From: Eubacteriales bacterium
GTDB taxonomy: Bacteria > Bacillota > Clostridia > Oscillospirales > Acutalibacteraceae
Direction: 5' to 3'
Assembly (NCBI GenBank): GCA_029219885.1
Contig: JAQXUH010000050.1
Coordinates: forward strand, 1-50,649
Length of the DNA: 50,649 nucleotides
The translations under genes and the position numbers were made by a program. This document shows, in pieces, positions 7,526-15,082 of the stretch (positions are counted from its first letter, which is position 1; every line of letters begins with the position of its first letter). The notes beneath the pieces were generated by a model, which was given only the letters and a program-made list of their open reading frames with translations, was not told where the DNA came from and did no database searches.

Positions 7526-7567
7526 ACCTCATTTTCGCATACAATAAAGTATATAATGAAATGAGGT
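7526..7567 (+). promoter_or_regulatory. Inverted repeat that could hide the DUF3343 gene's ribosome binding site
   Basis: ACCTCATTT (7526-7534) is perfectly complementary to AAATGAGGT (7559-7567), which contains the GAGG ribosome binding site (7563-7566) of the gene starting at 7574. If transcription starts upstream, the site would be paired. A TATAAT at 7552-7557 lies in the loop and could instead be a -10 box, giving a nearly leaderless mRNA; no good -35 box was found for it. Confidence 0.5.
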
Positions 7568-7573
7568 ATGCTG

Positions 7574-7792
7574 ATGAACAGTTTATATATAAAGGTGGGC
7601 TCTGTAACAAATGCTCAGAGAGCACAGCGTCTATTACGCTCAAAAGGTTACAGGGCACAGATTAAAAGAATAGAAAATCCATCTCCCTCCGACGGCTGCG
7701 GTTATGCGGTTTTGGTGAAAGCTAATGATGATGCTCCGCTTGAAATTCTCTCATCAGGCGGCATTGAGATAAAAGGAGTGGAGAAAAGATGA
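7574..7792 (+). CDS. DUF3343-like small protein (putative Se/S carrier family)
   Basis: A 72-residue protein of compact alpha/beta type: MNSLYIKVGSVTNAQRAQRLLRSKG, then YRAQIKRIENP, then a DGCGYAVLVK segment with one cysteine (about residue 42). This pattern, with a single Cys in a GCGY-type loop, matches the small DUF3343 proteins often found next to cysteine-desulfurase-like enzymes. A role as sulfur or selenium acceptor is proposed for the family and is not proven. GAGG lies 7 bases before ATG 7574; the ATG at 7568 is too close to it. Its stop overlaps the next start by 4 bp (ATGA), which implies translational coupling. Confidence 0.78.
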   Translation: MNSLYIKVGSVTNAQRAQRLLRSKGYRAQIKRIENPSPSDGCGYAVLVKANDDAPLEILSSGGIEIKGVEKR

Positions 7793-8919
7793 TTTACCTT
7801 GACAACAGTGCAACTACAAATCCAAAGCCTAAAATTGTAATAAGCAAAGCAAATACCGCTATGATAAAGAATAGCTTTAACAGCGGCAGAGGCGGATATA
7901 AGGCGTCTATTGATACGGCGGGACAAATTTATAACGTGCGTGAAAAGGCGGGTAAGCTTTTAGGCTTTGATGCTAATCGTATATGCTTTACCCAAAACTG
8001 CACCTACGCTTTGAATATGGCGATTAAAGGAAGTATTAAAAGCGGTGACCACGTTATAATTTCAAATCTTGAGCATAATGCCGTGGCAAGACCGATTTAC
8101 AAGCTCGCTCTTGACAAAACAATCGAATACAATACTGCCAAGTTCAGCTACGATAAAGATGAGTGTGTCAATAATTTTAAAAGGCTTATCAGACCTGAAA
8201 CGTCGCTGATTGTGTGTATGCACGCATCAAATGTGTTCGGCTGTCTTTTCCCAATAAAAGAAATAGGACAGCTTGCAAAGGATAACGATATACGGTTTAT
8301 CGTCGACGGAGCTCAAACGGCAGGAGTTTTAGATATTGACAGAACGAGAGATAATATAGATATTCTCTGTGCTCCGGGACACAAGGGACTTTACGGACCG
8401 ATGGGAACAGGAATTTTAGCCGTAGGCGAGGATATTAACCTTGATACTGTTGTTGAGGGCGGAACAGGCTCTCTTTCAACTCAGCTTTCTCAGCCTGATT
8501 TTTTACCTGACAGGTTAGAAAGCGGTACCCTTAACAACAGCGGTATAATCGCATTAGGTGCCGGCATTGATTTTGTACAGCATTACGGCACGGAAAAAAT
8601 ATACAGTCACGAAAGTGCACTGATTAATTATATTCACGGCGAGCTTGAAAAAAACAGTAACGTCAAGCTTTATACACCGAAGATAAAAGATTATAACTGC
8701 GTGCCGATTTTGTCCTTTAATTACGGCGACTATTCGTCGGAAAAAACTGCGTCTTTATTGGCACAAAAGGGAATTGCCGTCAGAGCAGGATATCATTGTG
8801 CTCCTCTTGCCCATAATGCTTTTTCCACAAGCGACAGAGGAACAGTCCGTGTAAGTCCGTCTGTTTTTACTACTCAAAGGGAATGTGAAATTTTTATAAA
8901 CTATTTAAAAAAACTGTGA
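7789..8919 (+). CDS. Cysteine desulfurase-family PLP enzyme
   Basis: A 376-residue class V aminotransferase-fold protein. It begins with MIYLDNSATTNPKP, the classical start of NifS/IscS/SufS-like enzymes. The PLP lysine is Lys199 in APGHKGLYGP, Asp173 (VDGAQ) contacts the cofactor, and Cys337 in RAGYHCAPLAH lies where SufS-type enzymes carry the persulfide cysteine. The probable reaction is sulfur transfer from cysteine to an acceptor. The small DUF3343-like partner, translationally coupled upstream, may be that acceptor. No iscU or suf genes are adjacent, so this is not the housekeeping Fe-S operon. Confidence 0.88.
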   Translation: MIYLDNSATTNPKPKIVISKANTAMIKNSFNSGRGGYKASIDTAGQIYNVREKAGKLLGFDANRICFTQNCTYALNMAIKGSIKSGDHVIISNLEHNAVARPIYKLALDKTIEYNTAKFSYDKDECVNNFKRLIRPETSLIVCMHASNVFGCLFPIKEIGQLAKDNDIRFIVDGAQTAGVLDIDRTRDNIDILCAPGHKGLYGPMGTGILAVGEDINLDTVVEGGTGSLSTQLSQPDFLPDRLESGTLNNSGIIALGAGIDFVQHYGTEKIYSHESALINYIHGELEKNSNVKLYTPKIKDYNCVPILSFNYGDYSSEKTASLLAQKGIAVRAGYHCAPLAHNAFSTSDRGTVRVSPSVFTTQRECEIFINYLKKL

Positions 8920-9002
8920 TATCTACTTTATTTATTCTTTTTAATGTGATAAAATGATAAACAGAAATGGCTAAAAGCTTTTATTAAAGGACAGTATAAA
9001 TT

Positions 9003-9872
9003 ATGCTTGAACAGATAAGAGATACTTTCAATAGAATATTGAGCGTTTTTTCTACCTTTGGCTTTACAGATTTTCTTGATATTGTGGTAGTTGCAGTTAT
9101 TATTTATATCTGCGTGCGTATTATCAGAGAAACGAGAGCAATGCAGCTTGCCAAGGGTATTATTGCAATTCTTGTGGTTTACGGAATTGTAAATATTTTG
9201 GGAATGGAAGCGTCAGGTTATATCTTTAAGGCGTTATTCTCAAATATCCTGATTGTGCTTGTGGTGATTTTTGCACCGGAACTCAGGAGTATTCTTGAGC
9301 AGGTAGGTCACGGTGCCACCAGCAAAAGCCTAAAGTCTATTATTCATCCCGGCGTGGCAGTTGATATTGCAGAGCTTACCGAGGGTATTGAGGCTGTCTG
9401 CAAGGCCTGTGCCAATATGAGCGACAATAAAGTAGGTGCACTTATCTGCTTTGAAAATAACACTCTTTTGGGAAATATTACTCCTTCGGGTACGGAAATC
9501 AATGCTAAAATTTCAAGTCCGCTGGTGGAAAATATATTTTATCCGAAGTCACCGCTCCACGACGGAGCAATGGTTATCCGTGACGGAAAAATTTTAGCAG
9601 CAGGCTGTATTCTTCCTCTTACGAAAAAGACCGTTTCTTCCTCTCTCGGCACAAGGCACAGAGCCGCAATCGGACTTTCTGAGGAAAGCGACGCGGTAGT
9701 TGTTATTGTCAGCGAGGAAACAGGCGGCATTTCAGTTGCCAAGGGCGGAGTATTACAGCGTAACATTTCCTACGGCGACTTGAGAGATATTCTCACCACC
9801 GAATTTTTACCAACAGGCACCTCTGCCGATGACAAGATTATTACTAAGCTTGTAAGGAGGATAAAGAAGTAA
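9003..9872 (+). CDS. cdaA: Diadenylate cyclase CdaA
   Basis: A 289-residue membrane enzyme that makes c-di-AMP from two ATP. Three membrane helices span about residues 25-95 and are followed by the DAC domain with its two catalytic motifs, DGA at 187-189 (SPLHDGAMVIRDG) and RHR at 218-220 (LGTRHRAAIG). Length and layout match CdaA of Firmicutes rather than DisA or CdaS. AAAGG precedes the ATG. The stop overlaps the cdaR start region directly, so the two are co-expressed. c-di-AMP controls potassium uptake and osmotic balance; a ktrAB pair lies further along in this window. Confidence 0.96.
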   Translation: MLEQIRDTFNRILSVFSTFGFTDFLDIVVVAVIIYICVRIIRETRAMQLAKGIIAILVVYGIVNILGMEASGYIFKALFSNILIVLVVIFAPELRSILEQVGHGATSKSLKSIIHPGVAVDIAELTEGIEAVCKACANMSDNKVGALICFENNTLLGNITPSGTEINAKISSPLVENIFYPKSPLHDGAMVIRDGKILAAGCILPLTKKTVSSSLGTRHRAAIGLSEESDAVVVIVSEETGGISVAKGGVLQRNISYGDLRDILTTEFLPTGTSADDKIITKLVRRIKK

Positions 9873-11185
9873 TGCCTGAAAAAAATAATGAAAAACAAAA
9901 TGAAAAGCAAAACGAAAAGAAAAATAAATTTTCCATCCGCAAGCTTATTTATAATGACAAATATCTTATAATCTTCTCAATTTTTGCGGCGATTGTTGTT
10001 TGGGTTGCAGCGTCAATGAACCTTTCACCGCAGACAACTAAAACGGTTACTGTTCCTGTTAATGTTGATTTCAGCAATTCTGCTGCGGAGCATCTTGGAC
10101 TTAAATGCTATGGCGACGAAACTATCGACGTTGATGTTACAGTAAGCTGTAAAAAATATCTTGCTAAGGATATTACCGCTGAAGATTTTAACGTAACTCT
10201 CCAGACAAATACAGTTACAACAAAGGGCAATTTAGAGGTTCCGATTAAGGTTGAGGCTGTTTCCGAAAATGCAGATTTCAATATCACAGGTTACTATCCT
10301 ACTATTTATAAGGGATATTTTGATGTTGAGGCCGAGAAAAATATGGATATTGAGGTCAACTACGAAAGTCACGATTTCGTTGCCGACGGATATATTATGG
10401 GTGAGCCTCTTTTAAGCGAAACTACTGCGGTGGTTTCGGGACCTAAAGCATATGTTTCTCAGGTTAAAAAGCTTGTTGCTTCTGTCAGCTTTGATGAAAA
10501 GATTAATACTACTCAGTCAATAGATTTGGCAGTTTCAGCAGTTGACAGTAACGGCTCAAGCGTTGATTATGTTTCTGTATCAACAGGAAGTGATAATCTT
10601 ACTCTCACAATTCCTGTGCTTAAGGAAAAGGAGCTTACAGTTACAACCTCATTTACAAATAAGCCTGAAACGGTTGACGTTTCAAACTTCAGAATTTCTT
10701 ACAGCAATGAAAAAGTAAATGCCGGCGTTCTTGAGGATGCTGATATCAAAGAGGCAAATATCGGAAACATTGATTTTTCACAGCTTAAACCCGGAACTAA
10801 CACTTTCACCTTTGACGTGTCGAATCTTGAAAGTATGGTTATTCTTGATAATATCAGCGAAATAACTGTTACTGTCCGTGTTCCGTTAACCTATGAGCAA
10901 AAGAAAATCAGCGTGGATAAGTCGGTTGTTGCAGTTACTAATATTCCTGAGGGCTACGAGGCAACTGTCAATACCATTAACAGCAGTAATGCCACTCTTG
11001 TAGGTACTGAAAAGAACCTTGACGCAGAGGGTATAGGTGTTGGCTTTGTAGTTGACCTTTCGGCATATGAAAACAATATTACCGAGGGCTCGTCAGATTA
11101 CATTATGACAGCTACTGTTGAAAACTCAAAAAGCTGTTGGGTTTACGGCGAATATACCGCAAATGTAACTATCACTAAAAAGTAA
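9872..11185 (+). CDS. cdaR: CdaA regulator CdaR (YbbR-domain protein)
   Basis: A 437-residue protein with a Lys/Asn/Glu-rich cytoplasmic N terminus (1-25), one membrane helix (about 33-50, IIFSIFAAIVVWVAASMN) and an extracytoplasmic part built of repeated YbbR domains. A repeat such as VTVPVNVDF... and later VSGPKAYVSQVKKLVASVSF is visible. CdaR binds and modulates CdaA. The gene overlaps the last base of cdaA. In most Firmicutes glmM follows; here a terminator follows instead, so glmM must be elsewhere. Confidence 0.92.
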   Translation: MPEKNNEKQNEKQNEKKNKFSIRKLIYNDKYLIIFSIFAAIVVWVAASMNLSPQTTKTVTVPVNVDFSNSAAEHLGLKCYGDETIDVDVTVSCKKYLAKDITAEDFNVTLQTNTVTTKGNLEVPIKVEAVSENADFNITGYYPTIYKGYFDVEAEKNMDIEVNYESHDFVADGYIMGEPLLSETTAVVSGPKAYVSQVKKLVASVSFDEKINTTQSIDLAVSAVDSNGSSVDYVSVSTGSDNLTLTIPVLKEKELTVTTSFTNKPETVDVSNFRISYSNEKVNAGVLEDADIKEANIGNIDFSQLKPGTNTFTFDVSNLESMVILDNISEITVTVRVPLTYEQKKISVDKSVVAVTNIPEGYEATVNTINSSNATLVGTEKNLDAEGIGVGFVVDLSAYENNITEGSSDYIMTATVENSKSCWVYGEYTANVTITKK

Positions 11186-11200
11186 AATCAAACATAACAA

Positions 11201-11236
11201 AAGGGACTGACTCGTTTGAATCAGTCCCTTAAATTT
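11201..11236. terminator. Bidirectional terminator between cdaR and the hisC-side operon
   Basis: AAGGGACTGA and TCAGTCCCTT form a 10-bp hairpin (11201-11230), followed by AAATTTTT on the plus strand. The minus-strand gene at 11243 ends 13 bp away and may use the same hairpin. Confidence 0.82.
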
Positions 11237-11242
11237 TTCGCT

Positions 11243-11683
11243 TTATTCCTCTGCATCTTCTTTGACTGTTACGATACAGCCTGCATTTATAATGCAGAAA
11301 AGGAAATATACAATACTGCAAACGGCAACGGCAATTTTATCCGCCGTAATATCTGCCTTGACCGCATTAACTATTCCTAAAACAGTAATTACTGCCGGAA
11401 TGATTAAGAAAGTCGCCGGACAGCTTTTTACGATTTCAACAGGTGAATAGGGAATATCGGTTGTAAGATATGTTGCCACAACGCTTATCAGCATAATAAT
11501 TGCCGCAACACTCATAAAGTTGACCATTAGAATTTCGTTGCCTGTAAGCTCTGCTTTGATAGGAATTATTGAATTGATATCTCCGCTGGTGAACATTTTT
11601 ATTTGAACGATAATTCCTGCGGCAAGATTCATTATGCTTACAGCAGTAAGAAAAATTACTGATAGCTTTTTATTTATTTCCAT
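11243..11683 (-). CDS. Small four-helix membrane protein of unknown function
   Basis: A 146-residue protein not recognised as a named family. It has four hydrophobic segments (about 8-28, 50-72, 88-108 and 118-138) with a short acidic tail (VKEDAEE). The start overlaps the 3' end of hisC by 14 bp. ATG 11683 was chosen because GGAG lies 10 bases upstream, while ATG 11692 is only 1 base from that site. Co-transcription and translational coupling with hisC are likely, though nothing links the protein to histidine synthesis. Confidence 0.7.
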   Translation of the reverse strand: MEINKKLSVIFLTAVSIMNLAAGIIVQIKMFTSGDINSIIPIKAELTGNEILMVNFMSVAAIIMLISVVATYLTTDIPYSPVEIVKSCPATFLIIPAVITVLGIVNAVKADITADKIAVAVCSIVYFLFCIINAGCIVTVKEDAEE

Positions 11684-12740
11684 TGGCAACATACTCCTTA
11701 ATCTCTTTTAACAGAATGTCAATTTCCTCATCTGTGCCGATTGAAATTCTCACATAATTTTCAATTCTCGGCAGAGAGAAATACCTGATGAAAACCTTTT
11801 TCGTCTTAAGATACTCAAACATATCCTTCATCGAAAGGCTGTCGTGAGTGGTGAAAATGAAATTAGCCGACGAGTCAAGAACGCTGAAGCCTAAAGCCCT
11901 GAGCTCTTTTGTTGCTCTCTCTCTTGTTTCAATAATTTTATTGCAGGTGGCTTTGAAATATTCGTCATCCCTTACGCTGGCAGCTCCTGCGGCAATTGAA
12001 ACGGAGTCAACAGTATATGAATTGTAGGAATTTTTAACTGCCTCCATAACAGAAATAAGCTCTTCACTTCCGATTGCAAAGCCTATTCTAAGTCCTGCAA
12101 GAGAACGTGATTTTGAAAACGTACCTGTAACAAGAAGATTTGCGTACTTTTCAATAAGGGGTACAGAGGATACTCCGCCGAAATCTACATATGCCTCATC
12201 AATAATAACAATGCTGTCCTTGTTGTATTCCATCAGCTTTTCAACAAATTCTCTGCCTTCGCCGATAGATGTGGGAGCGTTAGGGTTTGGAATTACAACG
12301 CCGCCGTTTTCCTCTTTGTAGTCCTCAGGGTTAATCCTGAAATTTTCGTCAACAGGATATGTTTTATATTTTATACCGAAAAGGTCGCACCAAACAGGAT
12401 AAAAGCTGTATGTCAAATCAGGATAGGCAATAGGCTTTTCGCTGTTGAAAAATGACTGAAATGCAATTGCTAAAACATCATCAGAGCCGTTTCCTACAAA
12501 TACATTTTTAATATCTACATTATAGTATTCAGCCAATGCCTCTTTAAGCTCTGTGGAGTTAGCGTTAGGATAAAATCTCAGCCTGTCAGCGTCAAAGCTT
12601 TTTATCGCCTCAATTGCCTTTGGTGACGGCGGATAGGGGTTTTCGTTAGCGTTGAGCTTAACTATATTTTTATCCTTGCTCTGTTCACCGGGAACGTAAG
12701 GCGTTATCTTTCTTAAATTGTTTTTCCATAAATTTTCCAT
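11670..12740 (-). CDS. hisC: Histidinol-phosphate aminotransferase
   Basis: A 356-residue class I/II PLP aminotransferase. Features: KLNANENPYPPSPKAIEAI at the N terminus (typical of HisC), FVGNGSDDVLAIAFQSF, VIPNPNAPTS, IIDEAYVDFGG, and the PLP-lysine segment GTFSKSRSLAGLRIGFAIG. It transfers the amino group of glutamate to imidazole-acetol phosphate in histidine biosynthesis. Related HisC-like proteins can act on aromatic keto acids, so the substrate is likely but not certain, especially as no other his gene is adjacent. ATG 12740 has an AGAGG site 7-8 bases upstream. Confidence 0.87.
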   Translation of the reverse strand: MENLWKNNLRKITPYVPGEQSKDKNIVKLNANENPYPPSPKAIEAIKSFDADRLRFYPNANSTELKEALAEYYNVDIKNVFVGNGSDDVLAIAFQSFFNSEKPIAYPDLTYSFYPVWCDLFGIKYKTYPVDENFRINPEDYKEENGGVVIPNPNAPTSIGEGREFVEKLMEYNKDSIVIIDEAYVDFGGVSSVPLIEKYANLLVTGTFSKSRSLAGLRIGFAIGSEELISVMEAVKNSYNSYTVDSVSIAAGAASVRDDEYFKATCNKIIETRERATKELRALGFSVLDSSANFIFTTHDSLSMKDMFEYLKTKKVFIRYFSLPRIENYVRISIGTDEEIDILLKEIKEYVANGNK

Positions 12741-12760
12741 AATCTGTACCTCTTTTGGAT

Positions 12761-12789
12761 ATTTTAGCACAATAAAGCGTCAATAGCAA
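12761..12789 (-). promoter_or_regulatory. Promoter of hisC
   Basis: On the minus strand, TTGCTA (12784-12789) and TAAAAT (12761-12766) are spaced 17 bp apart and lie about 20 bp from the hisC start codon. Confidence 0.55.
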
Positions 12790-12832
12790 CTGTTAAAATT
12801 ATCGTATTAAAATAATGGTTAATAATACTTAA

Positions 12833-12860
12833 TTGACATTTCGTTTTTGTGTGGTATAAT
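12833..12860 (+). promoter_or_regulatory. Promoter of the zinc-uptake-type operon
   Basis: TTGACA (12833-12838) and TATAAT (12855-12860) are spaced 16 bp apart. TCGTTT (12841-12846) and AAACGA (12870-12875) flank the -10 box as an imperfectly placed inverted repeat. The spacing is too wide for a classical Zur box, so an operator role is uncertain. Confidence 0.82.
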
Positions 12861-12890
12861 GACCTTAATAAACGAAAGGATGTGAGAAAA

Positions 12891-13187
12891 ATGAGCAAAA
12901 AAAGACGACTTATTACTGCCGTTATTACTGCTATGTATATTTTTATACTTCTTTTCTCCGTGTCCTTTATCGCAACAGAGGCAAATCATAACTGCCATGT
13001 TAAAGACAGCTGTCCTATTTGTTATCAAATCAACGTTTGTAACAATGTAGTAAAAAATCTTACTACCATTTCGGCTGCTGCCTTTATTATGCTGTTGGCT
13101 GCCTTTTCCGTTTTGCTCATTCTTGGTGCAGTTAAGCAGTTTAATCATTCTACGCTTGTTGCACTTAAGGTTAAGCTTTCAAGTTAA
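12891..13187 (+). CDS. Small Cys/His membrane protein, first gene of the zinc-uptake-type operon
   Basis: A 98-residue protein with two hydrophobic segments (about 8-28 and 58-82). Between them, probably outside the membrane, lies a cysteine/histidine-rich segment: NHNCHVKDSCPICYQINVC, with CxxC at 42-45. It is not recognised as a named family. The motif suggests metal or redox binding. AGGATG-type spacing and the GAAAGGA site upstream support ATG 12891. It directly follows the operon promoter and precedes the metal-binding lipoprotein, so a role in metal sensing, storage or delivery is plausible but unproven. Confidence 0.72.
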   Translation: MSKKRRLITAVITAMYIFILLFSVSFIATEANHNCHVKDSCPICYQINVCNNVVKNLTTISAAAFIMLLAAFSVLLILGAVKQFNHSTLVALKVKLSS

Positions 13188-13212
13188 ATAAAATAATAAG
13201 GCATGCATTTTC

Positions 13213-13320
13213 TGCACAGAATTTCTGTGCATTATTTGCGTACGTAAAACAAGGGGATATTCTGCCTGTTTCTTGGCAGATACAAATTCACCTTGTATTT
13301 TTATACCCTTATTCAGGGTA
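13213..13320 (+). ncRNA. Structured leader between the small membrane protein and znuA
   Basis: Four self-complementary elements lie in about 110 nt. TGCACAGA (13213-13220) pairs with TCTGTGCA (13224-13231). ACAAGG (13249-13254) pairs with CCTTGT (13291-13296) and encloses TCTGCC (13261-13266) / GGCAGA (13275-13280). ACCCT and AGGGT form a last hairpin (about 13304-13319). The nested stems resemble a folded regulatory RNA. I do not recognise a known riboswitch class, and there is no strong terminator after the last hairpin. Confidence 0.5.
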
Positions 13321-13353
13321 ATTTCAGATGTTTTTAACTTGGAGGTTTATAAA

Positions 13354-14355
13354 ATGAAAAAGATTATGGCAATTATTTTGTCCGTATGTCTTGCTGTTTT
13401 AGGCTTGGCTGCGTGCAGTTCAAATAAAAATGATACATCAGGTGCAGATAATACTGCATCTCAGAATGAAAAAATCAGCGTTGTTGCAACAATTTTCCCG
13501 GCTTACGATTGGGTAAAGCAGATTGTGGGCGACAGCGACAAAATCGACCTTACACTTCTTTTTGACAGCGGTACAGATTTGCACAATTTCCAGCCTACTG
13601 CCGATGACATTATTACAATTTCAAACTGCGATATGTTCATTTATGTTGGCGGTATTTCCGACGAGTGGGTAAATGACGCTCTCGACCAGGCAGTTAATAA
13701 GAATATGGTGGTTGTTGACCTTATGGATGTTCTCGGTGACAGCGTAAAGACCGAGGAGCATAAAGAGGGTATGGAAGAAGAGGACCACGAAGAACACGAG
13801 GACGGCGAAGAAGAAATAGAATATGACGAGCATATCTGGCTTTCTCTCAAAAACGCTCAGGTGCTTTGCAATTATATCGGCGAAAAGCTTTCATCAATCG
13901 ACAGCGAAAATGCAGATAAGTATACCGTAAATACTCAAAGCTACGTTTCTTCTCTTTCATCACTTGATGCAAAATATCAGCAGGCAGTTGACAGCTCAAC
14001 AAACAAGACACTCCTTTTCGGCGACAGATTTCCGTTCAGATATATGGTAGATGATTACAGACTTGACTATTATGCCGCCTTTGCAGGCTGTTCCGCTGAA
14101 AGCGAGGCAAGCTTTGAAACAGTCAGCTTCCTTGCCGACAAGGTGGATGAGTTAGGCTTAAAATATGTTATAACTATCGAGGGCACTACTCACAATATCG
14201 CACAGACAATTATTGACAATACTGCTGACAAAAATCAGCAGGTTCTCACCCTTGATTCTATGCAGTCAAAAACTCTTGAAAGTGCTCAAAACGGCGAAAC
14301 CTACCTTTCAATTATGGAAAGCAACTTATCAGTTTTGCAGCAGGCTTTAGCGTGA
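13354..14355 (+). CDS. znuA: Metal ABC transporter substrate-binding lipoprotein, ZnuA/AdcA type
   Basis: A 333-residue lipoprotein of the cluster 9 (A-1) metal-binding family. The signal peptide ends with LGLAAC, giving lipid-modified Cys21. VVATIFPAYDWVKQI, His77 in LHNFQPTADD, and DEHIWLSLKNA with His160 match the ZnuA metal-ligand pattern. Between them (134-157) is a long Glu/His-rich loop (EEHKEGMEEEDHEEHEDGEEE), a hallmark of zinc rather than manganese binders. It captures zinc outside the membrane for the downstream ATPase and permease. The ATG at 13354 has GGAGG 7 bases upstream; an upstream extension of the frame has no site. Symbol by family similarity. Confidence 0.9.
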   Translation: MKKIMAIILSVCLAVLGLAACSSNKNDTSGADNTASQNEKISVVATIFPAYDWVKQIVGDSDKIDLTLLFDSGTDLHNFQPTADDIITISNCDMFIYVGGISDEWVNDALDQAVNKNMVVVDLMDVLGDSVKTEEHKEGMEEEDHEEHEDGEEEIEYDEHIWLSLKNAQVLCNYIGEKLSSIDSENADKYTVNTQSYVSSLSSLDAKYQQAVDSSTNKTLLFGDRFPFRYMVDDYRLDYYAAFAGCSAESEASFETVSFLADKVDELGLKYVITIEGTTHNIAQTIIDNTADKNQQVLTLDSMQSKTLESAQNGETYLSIMESNLSVLQQALA

Positions 14356-14365
14356 GGTGACAACT

Positions 14366-15082
14366 ATGGCAATTTTATCCTGTAAAGATTTAACCTTAGG
14401 CTACGATTCCAAGGTTGTGCAGAAGGATGTCAGCTTTTCAATTGATGAGGGCGACTACCTTTGCATAGTTGGTGAAAATGGTGCCGGCAAGTCAACACTT
14501 GTTAAGACTCTTTTGGGACTTCAGCCAAAACTCGGCGGAGAGATTATATTTGAAAACGGTCTTAAACAGACAGAAATCGGCTATCTTCCTCAGCAGACAG
14601 AGGTGCAGAGAGATTTTCCTGCGTCTGTTTGGGAAATTGTTCTTTCAGGCTGTCAGTCAAGCTGCGGTTTAAGACCTTTTTATAACAAAGAGGAAAAGGC
14701 GAGAGCACAGAGTAACATCGAAAAAATGGGCATTGACCATCTTAAGAAACGCTGCTATCGTGAGCTTTCAGGGGGACAGCAGCAGAGAGTTCTTCTTGCA
14801 AGAGCACTTTGCTCTGCAAAAAAACTTTTACTTCTTGACGAGCCTGTGGCAGGACTTGACCCAAAGGTTACTGCCGATATGTATAATCTCATTAACGATT
14901 TGAATAAAAAAGACGGAATTGCGGTTATTATGATATCCCACGATATTCAGTCTGCACTTAAATATTCCGACCATATTCTTCATATAGGCAGTAAAAACTT
15001 CTTCGGTACTGTTGATGAATATTTAAACAGTAATGTCAGCAGTGTTCTTATAGGCAGGGAAGGAGATGGTCAGGATGCTTGA
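14366..15082 (+). CDS. znuC: Metal ABC transporter ATP-binding protein, ZnuC/AdcC type
   Basis: A 238-residue ABC ATPase. Walker A is GENGAGKST (36-44), Q-loop YLPQQ at about 73-77, signature LSGGQQQR at 134-141, Walker B LLLLDEP at 154-160, and the switch histidine in MISHDI. It powers zinc import with the neighbouring lipoprotein and permease. ATG 14366 is preferred over GTG 14357 because GAGG (14354-14357) lies 8 bases before it. It starts 10 bp after znuA, and its 3' end overlaps the permease start. Confidence 0.9.
   Translation: MAILSCKDLTLGYDSKVVQKDVSFSIDEGDYLCIVGENGAGKSTLVKTLLGLQPKLGGEIIFENGLKQTEIGYLPQQTEVQRDFPASVWEIVLSGCQSSCGLRPFYNKEEKARAQSNIEKMGIDHLKKRCYRELSGGQQQRVLLARALCSAKKLLLLDEPVAGLDPKVTADMYNLINDLNKKDGIAVIMISHDIQSALKYSDHILHIGSKNFFGTVDEYLNSNVSSVLIGREGDGQDA

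Noticed and set aside
7552-7557. TATAAT as -10 box for the DUF3343-like gene
   Set aside because: No acceptable -35 box lies 16-18 bp upstream, and the transcript would begin inside its own ribosome binding site.
12841-12875. Zur box over the -10 region of the zinc operon
   Set aside because: TCGTTT and AAACGA are inverted, but they are 23 bp apart, too wide for the TCGTAATnATTACGA-type operator. Zinc control is probable but not shown by this site.
13240-13320. Possible manganese (yybP-ykoY) or NiCo riboswitch before the zinc-binding lipoprotein gene
   Set aside because: An AAGGGGATAT stretch recalls the manganese class, but the second conserved loop is not found and the stems do not match either consensus. 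Reported only as a structured leader.
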